From NCBI GenBank assembly GCA_964017195.1, contig OZ024890.1, positions 54,563,341-54,627,340 of the forward strand: a stretch of DNA of 64,000 bases, given 5' to 3'. Shown here in pieces: positions 1-13,406 of this stretch. The notes below the pieces were generated by a model. The model made no database searches, was not told where the DNA came from, and saw only the letters and a program-made list of their open reading frames with translations. Origin of the DNA: Siderastrea radians. Lineage: Eukaryota > Cnidaria > Anthozoa > Scleractinia > Rhizangiidae. The position numbers and the translations under genes were made by a program. Every line of letters starts with the position of its first letter. Position 1 is the stretch's first letter.

Positions 1-1551
1 TCATTCGATTCAACCTCAGTAGCCGTCCTCCTCAAAGAGTTCCAACTTTTGAGGCTGTGGATGAAACTCTTAAACACTGTAACCATTTCAGTACTTTCCA
101 GACTTTGCTTTGGTGCTGTAAATTTTTCATGATCTGGCGAAATGATGTTATAATTTTTCCCTCTGTTTTGAAGTTGAAGAGTGAAGAGTTAATACGAATA
201 ACGAGGAAAAGAACGGAAAAAACCTGGAGACCTTACGTTACAGCCACAAAACGCAGTTCATCTTTTGCACAACCTCTCTGTCCTCTCTACGAGTCAGCAG
301 ATCGTTCATACGAGAACATTTTCATACAAACGTGAACATCGACAGTGGTTGCAGAAACGTATGCTCAGCAAAATATTGCTTGCATTTATATGAGGCTAGC
401 CTACGTTTATATGTAATTTTGGTCTCACCGCGTCCATAATTACAAATTATCCAGAGATAAGTTTGCGCACAGAATTGCATTTGGCGAACAAGCAGCATGT
501 GTCAGATCACTGATGGGAAAAAAGAATTCGTAACGACAACGTTTTGTAAATCTTGGGGAATAAAAGCTTTAGCTTGTTTTTTGGCAGAAAACAAGGTAAA
601 CAAGTGAGATGCATATCTTAAAAATGTAGTTCTGCATGTTTACAGATGTGTTTATAAGCTGTAGATTGCCTTGTTTTTCGCAATGCTTCACTGATTGCAC
701 GGCAGCTGGGGTAAGTCAGCCATGACTCGCGGCTGCCAAGACATCTGCTTTCGTAGGTTACCGGTTTCATACTCAATGCTAAGCGAATGCAGTAAGCAAT
801 TCATGGAGTTGGCTTCTTCCAGACTTTTTGTGCAAGCACAATTCGTAAAAACAGTGAGATTTTGCGTGGATCCAATGACAATGCCTACCAGCTCTGCAGA
901 CGGTATTTCAACACGCGAGTGTAAAATTCGCGCGCGTTTATCACGCAAGTTATGGATGAGTTTTTTTTACAAGCGAGGGAAAAACCCGCTCTTAATGCGC
1001 GAAAGGAGATAGTGAGTGGAGGAGAATTTTCATCGAGGTACAGGAATAACAGGAGAAATGTCACAATGAAGAAGTAATTTGTAGTATTTTTTTTTTTTAA
1101 TTTACATGTCCGGTCGCTACAAAACACCGGAAAACTAAGTCTCTATGTCAAGGGCGCCCAAATAACTGAGTCGTGTTGCCAAACCGAGTCACATTTCCAG
1201 TTCTTTCTGCCGAACAGCTGTTACTTTAATGGTCACACATCAAAACTCAGGAAGCTTAACAATAAAATTAATGTTTGCAGGTTTTGGAGTTGGGGAGCGG
1301 AGTGGGGCTTAATGAAAACGTTGTACTGAATAAATTCAAACAAACAAACTGAAGGAGCTCGCAATTTTTGCTAAACTAGGAGTAATTAAGTAAAGTTCGA
1401 GCAATACACTTCACTTAAATCCAACTGAAGTTGGCTACATTTGAAATTTGCAGGTCACTATTTTTGAGATTTTTGGTTCTAGCTGAATTTACGTACGTGA
1501 TTCACTTGGCGAAATTTTATTTTCTGTCGACGTCAGCGAAGTCAGTACCCA
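1..1551. other. No supported gene; open frame at left edge
   Basis: A plus-strand reading frame is open from the left edge (base 3) to a stop at about 338 (111 codons). It has no recognisable domain and could be the end of an exon or chance. The rest of the stretch is AT-rich with homopolymer runs and no gene that I can support. Confidence 0.3.
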
Positions 1552-1639
1552 GCAAGCAGAGGTTTCTTGGTCGCCCTATGTTCCGGAGGTTACTTATTCG
1601 CCCGCCAGAACATAGGGCAACCAAGAAACCTCTGCTTGC
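1552..1639. repeat. Near-perfect 32-bp inverted repeat (hairpin)
   Basis: The arms 1552-1583 and 1608-1639 are reverse complements with one mismatch in 32 and a 24-base loop. The size fits a short foldback element or the end of a MITE. No target duplication was recognised. Confidence 0.8.
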
Positions 1640-4432
1640 AAGGTAGGAAGTTAGGAGCAGATGGGGATGTAAGTAATATGAACTGGATTGAACTAACACG
1701 GCACTCTCATTAAAACTCGGAGTCGTTAATTAATTCATGAGACGATTTTCTGTTTGCATGGAAGATTTATCAGGGAGGCATACCCGCCGAATGTGGAGAT
1801 TTTTTTTTGCAAAATTATACCTCGTGGCTATAATTAATTACTTTCCCTCCATTTTACAGCCAGAACTTTTCTCACCTCGAGTTTTAGCAGTCGTTTTATT
1901 GTAAGGAATTTCGCTCTTTTTTAACACACATTTCACGTTGTATTCTCTGAGTAGGTGAAGGTGTTTGTGGGAACCATTTTTAAGTTAATTGCCCCATTTT
2001 AGGGGATAAATTCAACTAAGGCCATGTGCGCGAGACCTTTTCCCGCCGTTTGCAACTTCGCAATAAGCATAATTTTTATAATTATTTTAATTATGTAATT
2101 ATTTGCATTAACTAGTTACAGCACTCTACTTCTTAACCACAGCCATTAGAGTGGATTATTCAGGTTGTAGGCTAAGAAATAGGAGCATAATTCGTGTGTC
2201 CACAAGTGGAAAGTTACAACTAGCGTATTAAGACTTAAAAGTGACTTTGCAAAGCAGCAAAGTTTAGCGCCAAAAAGTTGGCGCGCGCGCGAAAACTGTC
2301 TTGCTCGAATAAACATGTTCTTTTGTTCACGCTGTTTACTTTGACCGGCGTGATTTAAATGTCAAAGGCTTTTCAATTACTGCTCATAGAAAGTGAAAAA
2401 ACGCTTTTAATTCCCGTGTCGTATCTTTTCTATTGAATCACATTCAAAGGGGATTAGGGGAGTAACCACTCGCGAATGTTCTTCTCGCGTGGTCGGCTAG
2501 TTGATGGCTCTCTGAAGTTTGAAAAAACAGCTAGTAAATAAGGATAAGTTTTTACGATTTCTTGCCCACAATGACTTTATGAATGCTCTAAAAATGTTGC
2601 GCATTTGACAACAGCAGATGTGTTTTTGTCAGAAGAACTGATAAGCCAATATTATATTTAACCGACAAACAACAAGACTCTAACCATTGTAGAATAAATC
2701 CATTGTAGAATAAATCCTACTGAAACGCATTTGTCTTTCACCTTAATAAAAAAACCACTTTAGTTAGGTGTCAACGGTATTTAGCACAGTCTATGCGTAA
2801 ACAGAGGGTCTAGACTACTGGTGTATAGTAATTATGAGACATATCCTCGTTTAATTGGTCAACGTTAACTAAGATTTTGTGAAACTATTTGCACCGGCTT
2901 CAATCGATTCTTGCGGCAGGTTTCGTAAGCTATTTTGAAACAGTGTAAAATACTCTCTTGTGGTGGAAAAAACTGACAGCGGTATCGCTTGGATGAACTT
3001 GCGCTTTGACCATGAGTTTGAGACAATCTTTCCAATGGTCTTCGTAAGGGGTTTTGTGTGGGTTTGTAAACGAAGAGGCTTTTAATGGGGTGGAGATATT
3101 ATAATATCCGAGGCGAGCATATAACCGGGATTCTTTTTCATAGCGGAAAGATGGGCCTTGGCCTACTGGCGGGAGCTTAATTGTGAGCCGGGGATCATGT
3201 TTATGGTATTATCTCGTTTTACTCATTTTATCAAGAAAACGTCTTGTTGGTGCAGCTGATATCAACTTTTCGATGTTGCACTTTTTGTAGCAAAGGAACG
3301 TCTGTTGCCACCTTTCCCTCCGTATCGAAAGCATTAACTCGAGTCGCATAATAGGGTTCTAATCTATCGTTAGCGCAATTAAGCCTTCTCACTTCCTTTA
3401 CCTAGTCTCAATTTCCTCCGTTTTTTCGTCCGGTATTCGTTCCTGATAAATTCGTCTCGAATTAGTGCCTACTTCTTTCGATTTTACATTTAGTATACCA
3501 GTTTTTTTTTTCTGTAGCCAGGTCGATATAGCTGAGTTGAGTGAAAGTCACCCTTCTTTCAGTCAGTCTATTTCCTGCTTTGGCCTAGACTTGCCCACAA
3601 GTCTTCGCTCTGTAAAACTCGTGCCATTTCCTCAACCAATCAGAAGTGATTAGTGGGTTTGATAAATTCGTGTTTGTTGTGATTGGCTAGGGAAACTACT
3701 TTGGTTTTGGCTTTTAGGAATGTCATTTAAAAAGCATAACCATTTGAAATAGCGCAACCGTTCGACCGTTCCATTTCAGGAATATGAATGCCATGTTTTA
3801 ATTGGCCTTTCGTATTAAATGCACAATATTTCACTTCTTTAGTCGCTTTCATTTTAACAAGTGTTCTGTCTTGTAAGACACATTTTGAAACGATTTTTTT
3901 TAAGGGGGCAATTTTCCCCCAACGTTTTAGCCTTTTTTCTTAATTATCTCCATGATATTTCATTCAATCCAAAAATGCCATTATATAATTAAAGGATCGT
4001 AGGGGGTGTTTCCATACATCTGAGAGAATTTTTTCGCGATTTTTAAGAAAGAGAAGGGAGAGGATAATTAATGAATTTTATGAAAATTGAAAATTGTTAA
4101 GAATTAAAGGTGAGTTAAAATTACTATTTAAAAGTTAATAATTAATAGACGGACATCAAAACAGTCCACAAACAACCCCAAGTTCTCTTGCGTGGAATGG
4201 ACTGTCTGGGGGTGTGTACAAAAATTTATTCCCTCTTTCAGTCCTTTCTATTTTGAGAAGAATGTTTTCCCCTTGGGTGTCGAGGAAACACCTGTAGGGT
4301 GGGAGCTTTTGACTTACGTAAGGCTATTATTGTTAGCGCCAACAGCGAATCGCAACTGGTGGCATTATGACGGTTTTTTTTTTTTTTTTCATGTTCAGAC
4401 TTTTAAAAAATCTTGAAAGCGTGCTGAAAATC
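1640..4432. other. Noncoding stretch with one MITE fragment
   Basis: I see no exon-like frame with supporting splice sites. Positions 3630-3745 resemble the right half of the inverted-repeat element at 45718-45998, sharing runs such as TGTTGTGATTGGCT and TTTGGTTTTGG, so this is a truncated member of that family. The remainder is AT-rich. Confidence 0.45.
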
Positions 4433-4690
4433 GTCAAAAAAATATACGGAACGACTGATCCTTACGGCAGTAAAAGAAAGACACAGAAGACGAAATACTT
4501 AAAGTAAAAAATGTATGTAACAAAAATTTGCCCGATATTTCGGTTTGCACGAAGCCCCTGAAGAAGGTTTGTCTTGCAAACCGAGATATTGGGCGATTTT
4601 TTGTAACATACATTTTTTACTTTGCGTATTTCGTCTTCTGTGTCTTTCTTTTACTGCTGTAAGGATCAGTCGTTCCGTATATTTTTTTAC
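4433..4690. repeat. 258-bp palindromic (foldback) element
   Basis: The left arm (4433-4549) and right arm (4575-4690) are reverse complements over about 116 bases with a few mismatches, around a 25-base loop. Transcribed, it would form a long double-stranded stem. It is most likely a foldback or MITE-type element; no coding sequence is present. Confidence 0.85.
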
Positions 4691-7600
4691 TTCAAATGTT
4701 TAACTGATCCAGGTCTACTTAAGATCCGGCAACTCTCAACGCCTTGTCCCTGTGGTCCTGCCAGTTCATAAACTTTGACTGAAAACGCCAACTCGTTGAA
4801 AAACAGGGCACAGCTCTGCTTGCCCTATGTGGTACTTGTAAAATTACACTGAATTTAACAAAAAATATACTGTTCTTATTTACCTTACGTCTTTCTTTTA
4901 AAAATAGAAATTTAATCTCCAGTTGCTACAATAGTCGCCGGCAGTTAGCGCGAACTCCTTTTTTTGGAATCGAACACGGTGCAAAACTCATACATTCTGC
5001 GGTTTTTGTGGGTATTTGCTTGGTGTTAAATTTGCTTTCCTATATTCATTCTCAATCTGCGGTAAACCGACTTTTGATTAATCAGTCCGGCAAATAACTG
5101 CATTTATCCTATATGAGGAAGCCTGATAGTTGCTCTTGATTCAAGCGTGTGGTCACATTTTCCGTTACTATGTACAATCAGCACGTAAAAGCCTGGGCAA
5201 AGACCGCGAAAACGTCCCGTATTACACATCTCAGTGGACATCTTATGCTTTAAGAGCCCTCAGTTACTGGGTTTCCGTTAACGATCGAGAGAGAAGAGCT
5301 GCTTCACGCAGACAGTTGAGTAACAGTATTTTCGTTTCCGATTTTTGATTGTGTAACCGCAAGCTATATACGTAGCTAGCAGCATACGGAAAATCGCTCT
5401 TGGCGTCAATCTTTTAGACATAACACCACTGAGTAACTTTGCGACCTTGAGGACGATCAGTGGGCATATTCTGAACTGACTGAAAAACATGTTTGTATAT
5501 TGTTTATTTTGAAATCGTTCCAAATCTAGTTTTGGAACCGTACACCCGTTGTTTTTCCCTGGTTAAATACCGTAAATGTTTTTTATATAACACTGGTACT
5601 GAATCACAGTAACCGGCCCTACATTCGCGTGAATATTGCCGTCCATTCACCTTGCGCATGCATATGTTATTCTGAAAAACCGCAAAGATAAAACTGAGGT
5701 ATACTTAATAAAGAAATATAATAAAAGAAAGCCTGGTCAATATTTTTAGCTCACGATTTTGATTTTGTAGGAGATTCATTCTATGAGAAATCAAGTAAGT
5801 GAGTATATTTTTACGTTTCGTGGTTTTTGCATTTTCTGGACATGGAAAGTCACCTATTGAGGCAAGTTTATGAGTCAAGTCTTCTTGGTGGAAAGTTTTA
5901 AAATAGTAATTCCGTAAACCAATATAACTGGGATTTTACATTTCGGCTTGACAGAAAAAGACTAAATAAAACGGTTTCGTCTGATTTATATTATCTGCCC
6001 CCATACCAATATGAAAAGTAAAGTTCTAAAAGTGCCCTTTTTGCCACCTAGTGTTTCTGCAGCGGCCCAAAGCCTTAATTGTGCGGTTGTAGGATCTCCT
6101 GATACTCAAATTAAATTTCTCGAGAGATAGACACATGACTTTCACAAGTACAGCGCTACGGAATCCAGCTTGTCTTAACAGGGCGCGTTTCGATCCTCAG
6201 GTTTTTGGCAATTTTATTTTTATTTTTTATGTTATTTTTAACAAAATGGCTGGCGTCTCTATAGTATTCCCTTTTCGTACTCGCAACGTCTGATATCATG
6301 GGCTCCTGGTGATATTCCGTGATGGGTTTTAAGCACATTTTTCATTTTAATATTTGCGGAAGAATCAATCAGTGGTTCAGCAGGTTCAAACCCACGCATT
6401 TTCAACTCGCGAGAGTATGCTGTAGCGATGCGAGTGTCAGGGCTCCGCGAGTGATCTAGGCGAGTGTACTCCGCGCGTGTACCAGTGTGTCTAGTTTATC
6501 GATGGGCGAAATTCTCTTCACAACCAAGTAGTTGACGACCTTTTGAAGAATGTTATAAAGCTTTTGCGGATGTCGCCGGCCACAAATGCTCGAAAGTCCC
6601 TCGAAAGTAGGAACGTTGTCCACGCATATTGTTTTATTTCAGTTTTGAGTTTTTACACATGATCAAGCTTGACATGAAAGTGAGACGGGAAAACCTATTA
6701 TCAAAGCCGCCCTGCGAGTTCAGAAAGAGGATATTCTTCAAGCTTTTCTTTTTCGCAATAGAAACATGTTTGTAATATGAACCCGCGCCACGCATTTCGA
6801 AAGTTGAAAATCTACACTAACATAAACACTTGATAAATTAAATATCTTCCGACAAAATACGTGAAGACGACGTTTTTTTTTTCTAATCTGGCATTACAAG
6901 AAGGCTTACATTGTTGTTCCCTTTTTAGAAATTAGATTTTGTTGAATAAATGGAGGCGTGATGACGAAACCATCCCCTTTCATTTTCTTAAATATATGTA
7001 CAGGATATCCTGTTTGTCGGAACATCTTGCGTCTAAAACCTCCCCATGATGACAAGAGTTTCCTTGTGACATTTCCGTTCCGGTTATTCCTAATTCCTTA
7101 TTCATGTGATTTCAAAAGATAACCTCTCTAATTATGTCGAAGACGCGGATTCCATTTAGCACCGGGAATAATTATTTGTGGGTTCTCCTCTCGTGGGGTG
7201 GCAAGTCGTTCAAAAGATGTCTTGCATGCACCTTTCACGAGTCGCTGAAACTTCCTCGACTGTTGTTCTTTGATTCATTCAGTTAGATCATCAGCTACAG
7301 CAGCAAGCTCAATCTCAGTTTATTTTAAATAATTGCATTGCTAGCAAACATTTATCACTTAACACGCCCAACTAGAACAATTTATTCCACGTGGCGAAAG
7401 TATCTTGGTCGGCAAACTGATAACTTGGCTTCAGTTCAACATGGAATAGGAAAATAGTGTACACGCAAGAAATTAAGAATGTGAGGTAAATAAGTACTCG
7501 TGTAACACGCACGTACAAGTTCTTTTCAAAAAATAAGTAAAATATTTTCCCACGAAATTGGCCGTGGCGTATTGCACCCTTTGACCATGCGGATTTATTT

Positions 7601-8049
7601 TCAGTGTGTTTCTCGCGATTGTATACACTATTCATTTTTGCTCGCAGGTGCTGGAGATATGACCTTTATGTCGTGTGAACAAAGTAGGAAGATTTGAAAG
7701 TGAAAATTTCCCGAGACTCGGGACGGCAAAGCCCCTGCCGTTTTAAATATAGCTGTTACAGCATGTGATAGACCGCTCACTCTGCTGTGAATGAAACAAC
7801 CATGAAGTGAGACGGTCTTCCTTCCTCGTGCTCGTGTCAGCACGCGATGTTCAATTTCAAAGTCACGCGCTTTTGTGCTACAATTAGGTCACGAATTGTC
7901 GCAACAGGGACTCCCTTCACGTCACGTCACGTCACGTATAGCAAATGGAAGTTTCGCGTTTTTTCGTGAGTGGTTAATGAAAAATTACCCAAACACTGAC
8001 ATCAAAACAAAAAAGTCTCAAAAATCATCATGTAAACGATAAAAAAAAC
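4691..8049. other. Noncoding stretch; small CACGT microsatellite
   Basis: No gene is supported. Positions 7917-7937 hold a run of about four CACGT pentamers. Short frames here have no domain or splice support. Confidence 0.4.
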
Positions 8050-9361
8050 CTGATTCAAGGGTGCCAAAGCTGTTATTTGAATGGCAATACTTTCATCCAC
8101 AGACTCAAGTTAACCGAAATCAAACTTTACACAGTCGACCATCAACTGAAACACTTACTACTTTCCATGTTGCAAGGTTCGTTTAAGTTGACGCTTTAAT
8201 CGCAGTTGGCTTAACTGGCGAGCAGACAATATCATTTTTTGTTCGGAAACTGATACATAAGCCACTAGTGAGTCTTCAACTGAAAACAATGCACTTGTTC
8301 GTTACGTCGGTGAAGGCAAGATCTTATGCTGCTTTTCGTCTAGCATCGCCTCTAAACTGAGGCCTTAACGTCCTGATATTGATAAACGAATTAAACAAAA
8401 TTTATCTCAATGCCTTGACATTGCTCTGCTTTTAATAATTTCTATTTTCTTCCTTTTCTTTTATTTCATTTTTCACGCAAAACTTCATATTTTATTATAA
8501 ATAATCACAAAAAAGAAAATGAAAAAAAGAAAGCAAAAACAGAACAAAACAAAACAAATAGAAAAAAAAAAGAAAAAAACTTGGGGAGGCAGCGGAGGAA
8601 CAACTCGGCCCCCAAGCCAGATGATGAGTAATTCCTTGGCGGCTGCCTCGTCCACAGGCTTTTCCAAGGCCAAGCGAGCGCGGGTTTTGACGCGAGAGGA
8701 GGGATCACGAGTGAGCGCGGAGCGCGAGCGGGGGGACTGGAAGCGAGCGCGGAGCGCGAGCGGTGGGTGATGGGAACGCGGTACGTTATCCCTATCACTT
8801 AAGCTTATGCAGGCTCCTGGCTTATGTTATTATTGTATCACATATCCTACTTATGTTATATATTTTTCAAATTTTAAATCGCAACGTTTTTAGTTTTTTC
8901 GCCAGTTTTTTACCGTTGTAATATTAGCTTCTTTAAATATAAATTTCAAATCATGGCGTTTTTATTTTTTACGCCAGTATTTTAACGTTGTAATAAAAGC
9001 TGCTTTAGTTGTTATTTTAGTATCATATTTTATACCCTAAGTTTAAATTGTAACGTTTTTGCCCTTAGAATCATTCTCTGTAAGAGCCTGAGGAAGAAAG
9101 GCTGTGCCTTTTGAAATATTGGTAAATATACAGTTTCCCTACTCGTTGAATCAGCATTGCTTTTTTATCGTACTTGGTTCTTTATTTTTCTGCTGGCTAG
9201 ATCCTTTACCACAGGATCCGGTACTTTTATTTTGTTACGGTGGTCCATGCAAAGTTTACTGTTTCTGGTGATGGGAAGGCAATTCCTCAATAATTAACTA
9301 AAATATCCCCCAGATGAGCGATCGCGAGCGACTGGGGACGAGGCAGCCTTGGCAGCAGCTT

Positions 9362-9480
9362 TCAAATCTCCACCCGGGGAGAGGTTATTCGACCCCCAAA
9401 CCATATTAGAATAACCCTACATGTGTGACTCGAACCTACAACCGTGCCTTTCACTGCTCGACAACCGCGGCTTGTATTAA
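9362..9480 (-). repeat. tRNA-derived SINE fragment (minus)
   Basis: Read on the minus strand this segment has a B-box-like GGTTCGAGTC and the same downstream body as the copy at 10653-10850, including a CTCCCCGGG block. It is part of the tandem duplication and too decayed to be a functional tRNA. Confidence 0.55.
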
Positions 9481-10652
9481 TATAGTAGGGAAAATGGGAG
9501 GTGTCAGCTTTTGTTTTTGAAACTCTGGTGCACTGATTGAGACTGCGTGCTGGACTAATTCTGTTGAAATGGGCTAAAATGTAACGAAACACTCTCCCAA
9601 GAAGTTGGAAACTAAGAAGCAATCGACAGCTCTTCTATCATCAAAAGCTGGAGGAATTCTAGTGTCTCTTTTTATGCAAAGGAGGGCGATTAATCAAAAC
9701 ATCCCATAGTCAGAGACTGAAGTCAGTCTTCTTTTTACATCCGACTGAGCTGGTTACAGCTTTGACAACAGTTCGCTGTAAAATGCGGGTGCGACCGAAG
9801 GAACAACTCTACAAGATTCAAAGCCTTTTTTAGCACGAACTCAAGGACCTTTCTAGGACCAAAGGTACCTTTGGTAAGCAGGCGATGCAGCGGGATGAGA
9901 TCTTGCAAGTCATGCCCAAATACACGAGAACGAGCGGATGAATCCAGCCAGGGTTACACGGCTGAAACCAAGCTGAAGGAATTTAACCTGGCAAAATGGA
10001 AGAAAAATGTGGCCTTCCACCAAGCGCCACTTCTTATTAAAAATTGACTCTCAGTTCCCCTTTGAAGTCAACTTTTACGCCAAAACTTGCCGTCACAAAG
10101 AACGTCTTCTAAATGGCTAAAACTCCAAGCAAAAAAAGAAACTACAGCAAAATAAAAGCCACAGGACTGAGCACGAACATTCGAGAACTTGTTCTGGTTC
10201 CAACTTTTGGATGGTGCGCATGGCCGAAATCAAACTGTACTTTTGAAATAAACACTTAATCAATACTTTCCATGTTGCAAGGTTCGTTCAGTGAGACGAT
10301 TTGATTGCCATTAGCTTAAATGACGTGCAGAAAATGCCATTTGTTGCTTGAAAACTGGTACGGAAGCCACTAGTGAGTCTTCAAAACAGTGCAACTGATC
10401 GTTGGAGGAAAGATCTCCTAGATACTTTCCGTCTGGCATGGCCTCATATTTGAGACGTTAACAGCCCGACGTTTACAAATTAATTGAACGAAAGTTTACC
10501 CGATGTTTTGAAGCTCTTTTATTTTAATTTGCATTTTCTTTGTTTTCTTTCTTCTTTTTTTTTTTGTTTTTTTTTTTGTTTTGTTTTGTTTCTGTCAAAA
10601 AATTCGTTATTGATTAGTAAAAAGAAAGAGAAAAACCAAGTAGAAAAAAAAC

Positions 10653-10850
10653 GGGGAGGAATTACTGGGCCCCCAAGCTAGATGGAGAGCAATTCCTAGG
10701 CCACAGCATTCAAACCTCTACCCGGGGAGAAGTTATTCGGCCACCAAGCCATTACTGAATAATCCTTATATGTGTGACTCGAACCTACGACCTTTCGCTC
10801 CCGTGTCACACGCCTCACACCCCTCGACCATTGCCGCTTCTGTTAGTATA
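10653..10850 (-). repeat. tRNA-derived SINE (minus strand)
   Basis: On the minus strand the head reads like a Ser/Leu-type tRNA: an A-box-like TGGTCGAGGGGT followed by a B box GGTTCGAGTC, then a non-tRNA body. It is the better preserved of two SINE copies inside the tandem duplication. The acceptor stem does not close, so I call it a SINE rather than a tRNA gene. Confidence 0.6.
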
Positions 10851-12570
10851 GTAGGAAAAATGGGAGGTGTCGATTGTTTTTGAAAATTTGCTGACCTGAT
10901 TGAGACTGCGTACTAGGCTTATCGAGTTCAAATAGGCTGGAATAGAACAAAGCGCTCTCTTAAGAAGTTGGCAACTAAGAAGCAACTGATAGCTTGTTTA
11001 TTTTTAAAGGAGAAGGTCACTCCAGAAACGGTATATTTTTTTGAAATCACCAATAAAAAGATAACACTAAGTTGAGTTACTGACCGTGGTTTTAGCTTCT
11101 AAAGTGCATCCGATCCCACTGAAATTCGTCTCCAAAGAGGGCCACAATTCAACACTGCGCGCCGCCATTATGAATCGTCCGTGACGTCAAATTGTGCCAC
11201 GAGACCAGCGGTCGGGTAACGTGGGCTCGTTTTTCAGAGCTTACAAGTGGGTTAGTGTCTTGGTCTTCTCTGCTGTCTCCGCCCCACTCACTTGAAACGG
11301 CTGAGAGTCAAGCGACAACACTATTCACAAGGGATTGTCACGTTAGCCTTGAACGTGTAACAGGGAGAAAGATAGAGAACCTACAACGTCCCTGTGTGAT
11401 ATTCATCAGTCAGAACTCAGTCTAATCCTGTATCTTTTTCTTACAACCTATCTAGCGGATTACTTTTGACAACAGTTTTCTATCTGCCAAAGGAACAACC
11501 AGACTATAAGATTCACAACTTTTGGTTGCAGGAATTCAAGGACCAAAGCTGCCTTTGAAAGTCAGGCCATACAGTGGGAGGAGATCTTGCAAATCATGCC
11601 TAAATGCAGGATAACGAGCGGATGAATCCGGCCAGGGTTACACCGCACGAAAGATATCAAGGAATTTCCGTAGCAGAAATGGAGGGAAAAACGTGGTTTT
11701 CGCACGGACCGCAACTTCTTGTTTAAAATTGACTCACGTTTACCACAAAATTTGGCCGTCACAACTGAGGAAAGTTTTCTAAAGGGCTAAAACGCCAGCA
11801 AAAAGAAAAAATATACACTAAAGTAAAAGCAAGTGGACTTAGCACAAAAACTCGGAAAGTTGTAAAAGCAGTTCTGGCTGCTGTTTTTCTCCTTCAAAAA
11901 CTATCTCAACATGTTAAATGGTGTGCATACCCGAAATCAAACTTTGCAGAAACGCACTTTCTTCCTTTCGATTTATCGCAGTTGGCTTAATTTCATTTGT
12001 TGTTCGAAAACTGATATGTTAGCCACTAGTGAGTCTTCGAAACAATTCAACTGATCGTTGCGTCCGTGATGGAAAGATCTTTAGCAGCTCTCCGTCCGGC
12101 ATCGCCTCTAAATTGAGACGTTAACGTCCTGATATTAATAAATTAACTGAACAAAAATTTTCTCAATGTCTTCGTCCCTGTTCTGCGTTTTATAATTTGT
12201 TTTTTTTTTCTTTCTTTCTTTCTTTCCGTTTCATTTTATTGTTTGCACAAAAGTTCATATTTCATTAACAATAACCAGGCAGGGGAGGAATGAATTACTC
12301 GGCCCCAAAGCCAGTTTATGAGTGATGCTTTGGCAGCACTATACTACACGCTTGTGACAAAGAGAATAGTCCATTTTTCTTATTTCAGTCTTTCCGAGCT
12401 GAAATTTATGACCCTTCTTTCATTATCATTCTTGTTGTTAGTATTGTCATTGAAATGTCGTTAAATTTTGTAAATGCTTGAAGACATGAAAGGACCTCTC
12501 TATGTAGAGGTGTTTTGGAACGCACGTAGGTGTATCATGAACTCCCAGATGGGCTCTGCAGTAGGCCCAG

Positions 12571-13406
12571 CGGTCATTCTATAATGTAATTAAAAGTTTA
12601 TATTCGAATTCTACCTCCTCTGTTAGAATTGGAAATAGCCAAACGCGATCTTTTCAATACGCCAGAGGTGTGCGCCAAGGCTACATTTTAAGTCCTTTGC
12701 TCTTTAACCTATACGTCGATGATTTAGCTTTCTCGTTTAACAATATTCTATCAGATCCGTTCGTGCTACCAAATGGCACCAAACTCGACTCTCTTTTTTA
12801 TGCAGACGACTTAATTATATTATCACGAGCAAAAGTAGGATTGCAGAATTGCCTAAACAAGTTATCCTCATATTGCAACTCTTGGATGCTAAGAATAAAC
12901 CCCAAGAAAACCAAGAAAATGATTTTTCAACGAGGCAAAAAAAGTGTGATTATGTTTTTCACATAGGCAGTGAAATAATAGACATTGTCCAAAACTATAC
13001 CTACCTAGGGACTCGCATTCCGGAAATTTTACGCTTTCGCTTGAACACCTTCGCCAAAAAGCTCTTCATTCTTTCTTTGGTCTACGACGGCACACTGATT
13101 TTAATAAACTGAAACCTTCTCTTGCGTGTAAAATTTTTGACTCAATGATCTCACCAATTTTAACCTACAATAGGGAAGTTTGGGGTGCCTTTGCGAAATC
13201 AGATTTTAAGTCGTGGGACAGCTACGCAATTGAAAAAACTAATTTACAATTCTGTAAACGTTATTTAGAAGTTCATAACAAGGCATCCAATATTGCATGT
13301 AGAGCTGAACTGGGTAAATTCCCTTTGATCATTGATATAAATAAAAAGACACTTAATTACTTAAACTACTTCCGAGAAAAGGAAGAAAGCTCTACAATCT
13401 TTAAAA
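12571..13406 (+). mobile_element. LINE A, 5' part: decayed reverse transcriptase
   Basis: This is the 5'-truncated part of a non-LTR retrotransposon. Reading from about 12583, the frame contains GVRQG, SPLLFNLYVDDLA and the catalytic box FYADDLIILS, followed by a thumb-like region (LRINPKKTKKM). The frame breaks near 12945 at an A-run and continues in shifted frames through YTYLGTRI and an EVWGAF-like C-terminal region to about 13406, where a second LINE begins. Several frameshifts make it inactive. The clade is probably CR1/L2-like; an exact assignment would need a tree. Confidence 0.85.

Larger units (their letters stand above)
8050..12340. repeat. Diverged tandem duplication, three copies (one partial)
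   Basis: The same ordered anchors recur three times. The motif CCACTAGTGAGTCTTC is at about 8263, 10368 and 12024. A CCGAAATCAAACT motif is at about 8115, 10223 and 11930. A GGAGGAA...CTCGGCCC-like segment is at about 8593, 10653 and 12285. The two fuller copies also share a GGGAGGTGTC segment (9496, 10862) and a GACAACAGTT segment (9762, 11469). Copy 3 carries roughly 340 extra bases (about 10990-11440) and the gap between copies 1 and 2 roughly 700. Copies have diverged by many substitutions. No coding frame is conserved between copies, so this looks like duplicated noncoding sequence. Confidence 0.75.

Noticed and set aside
3..338. Open frame at the left edge as the end of a gene
   Set aside because: No domain, and no evidence of real splice sites; cannot be told from chance without the upstream sequence.
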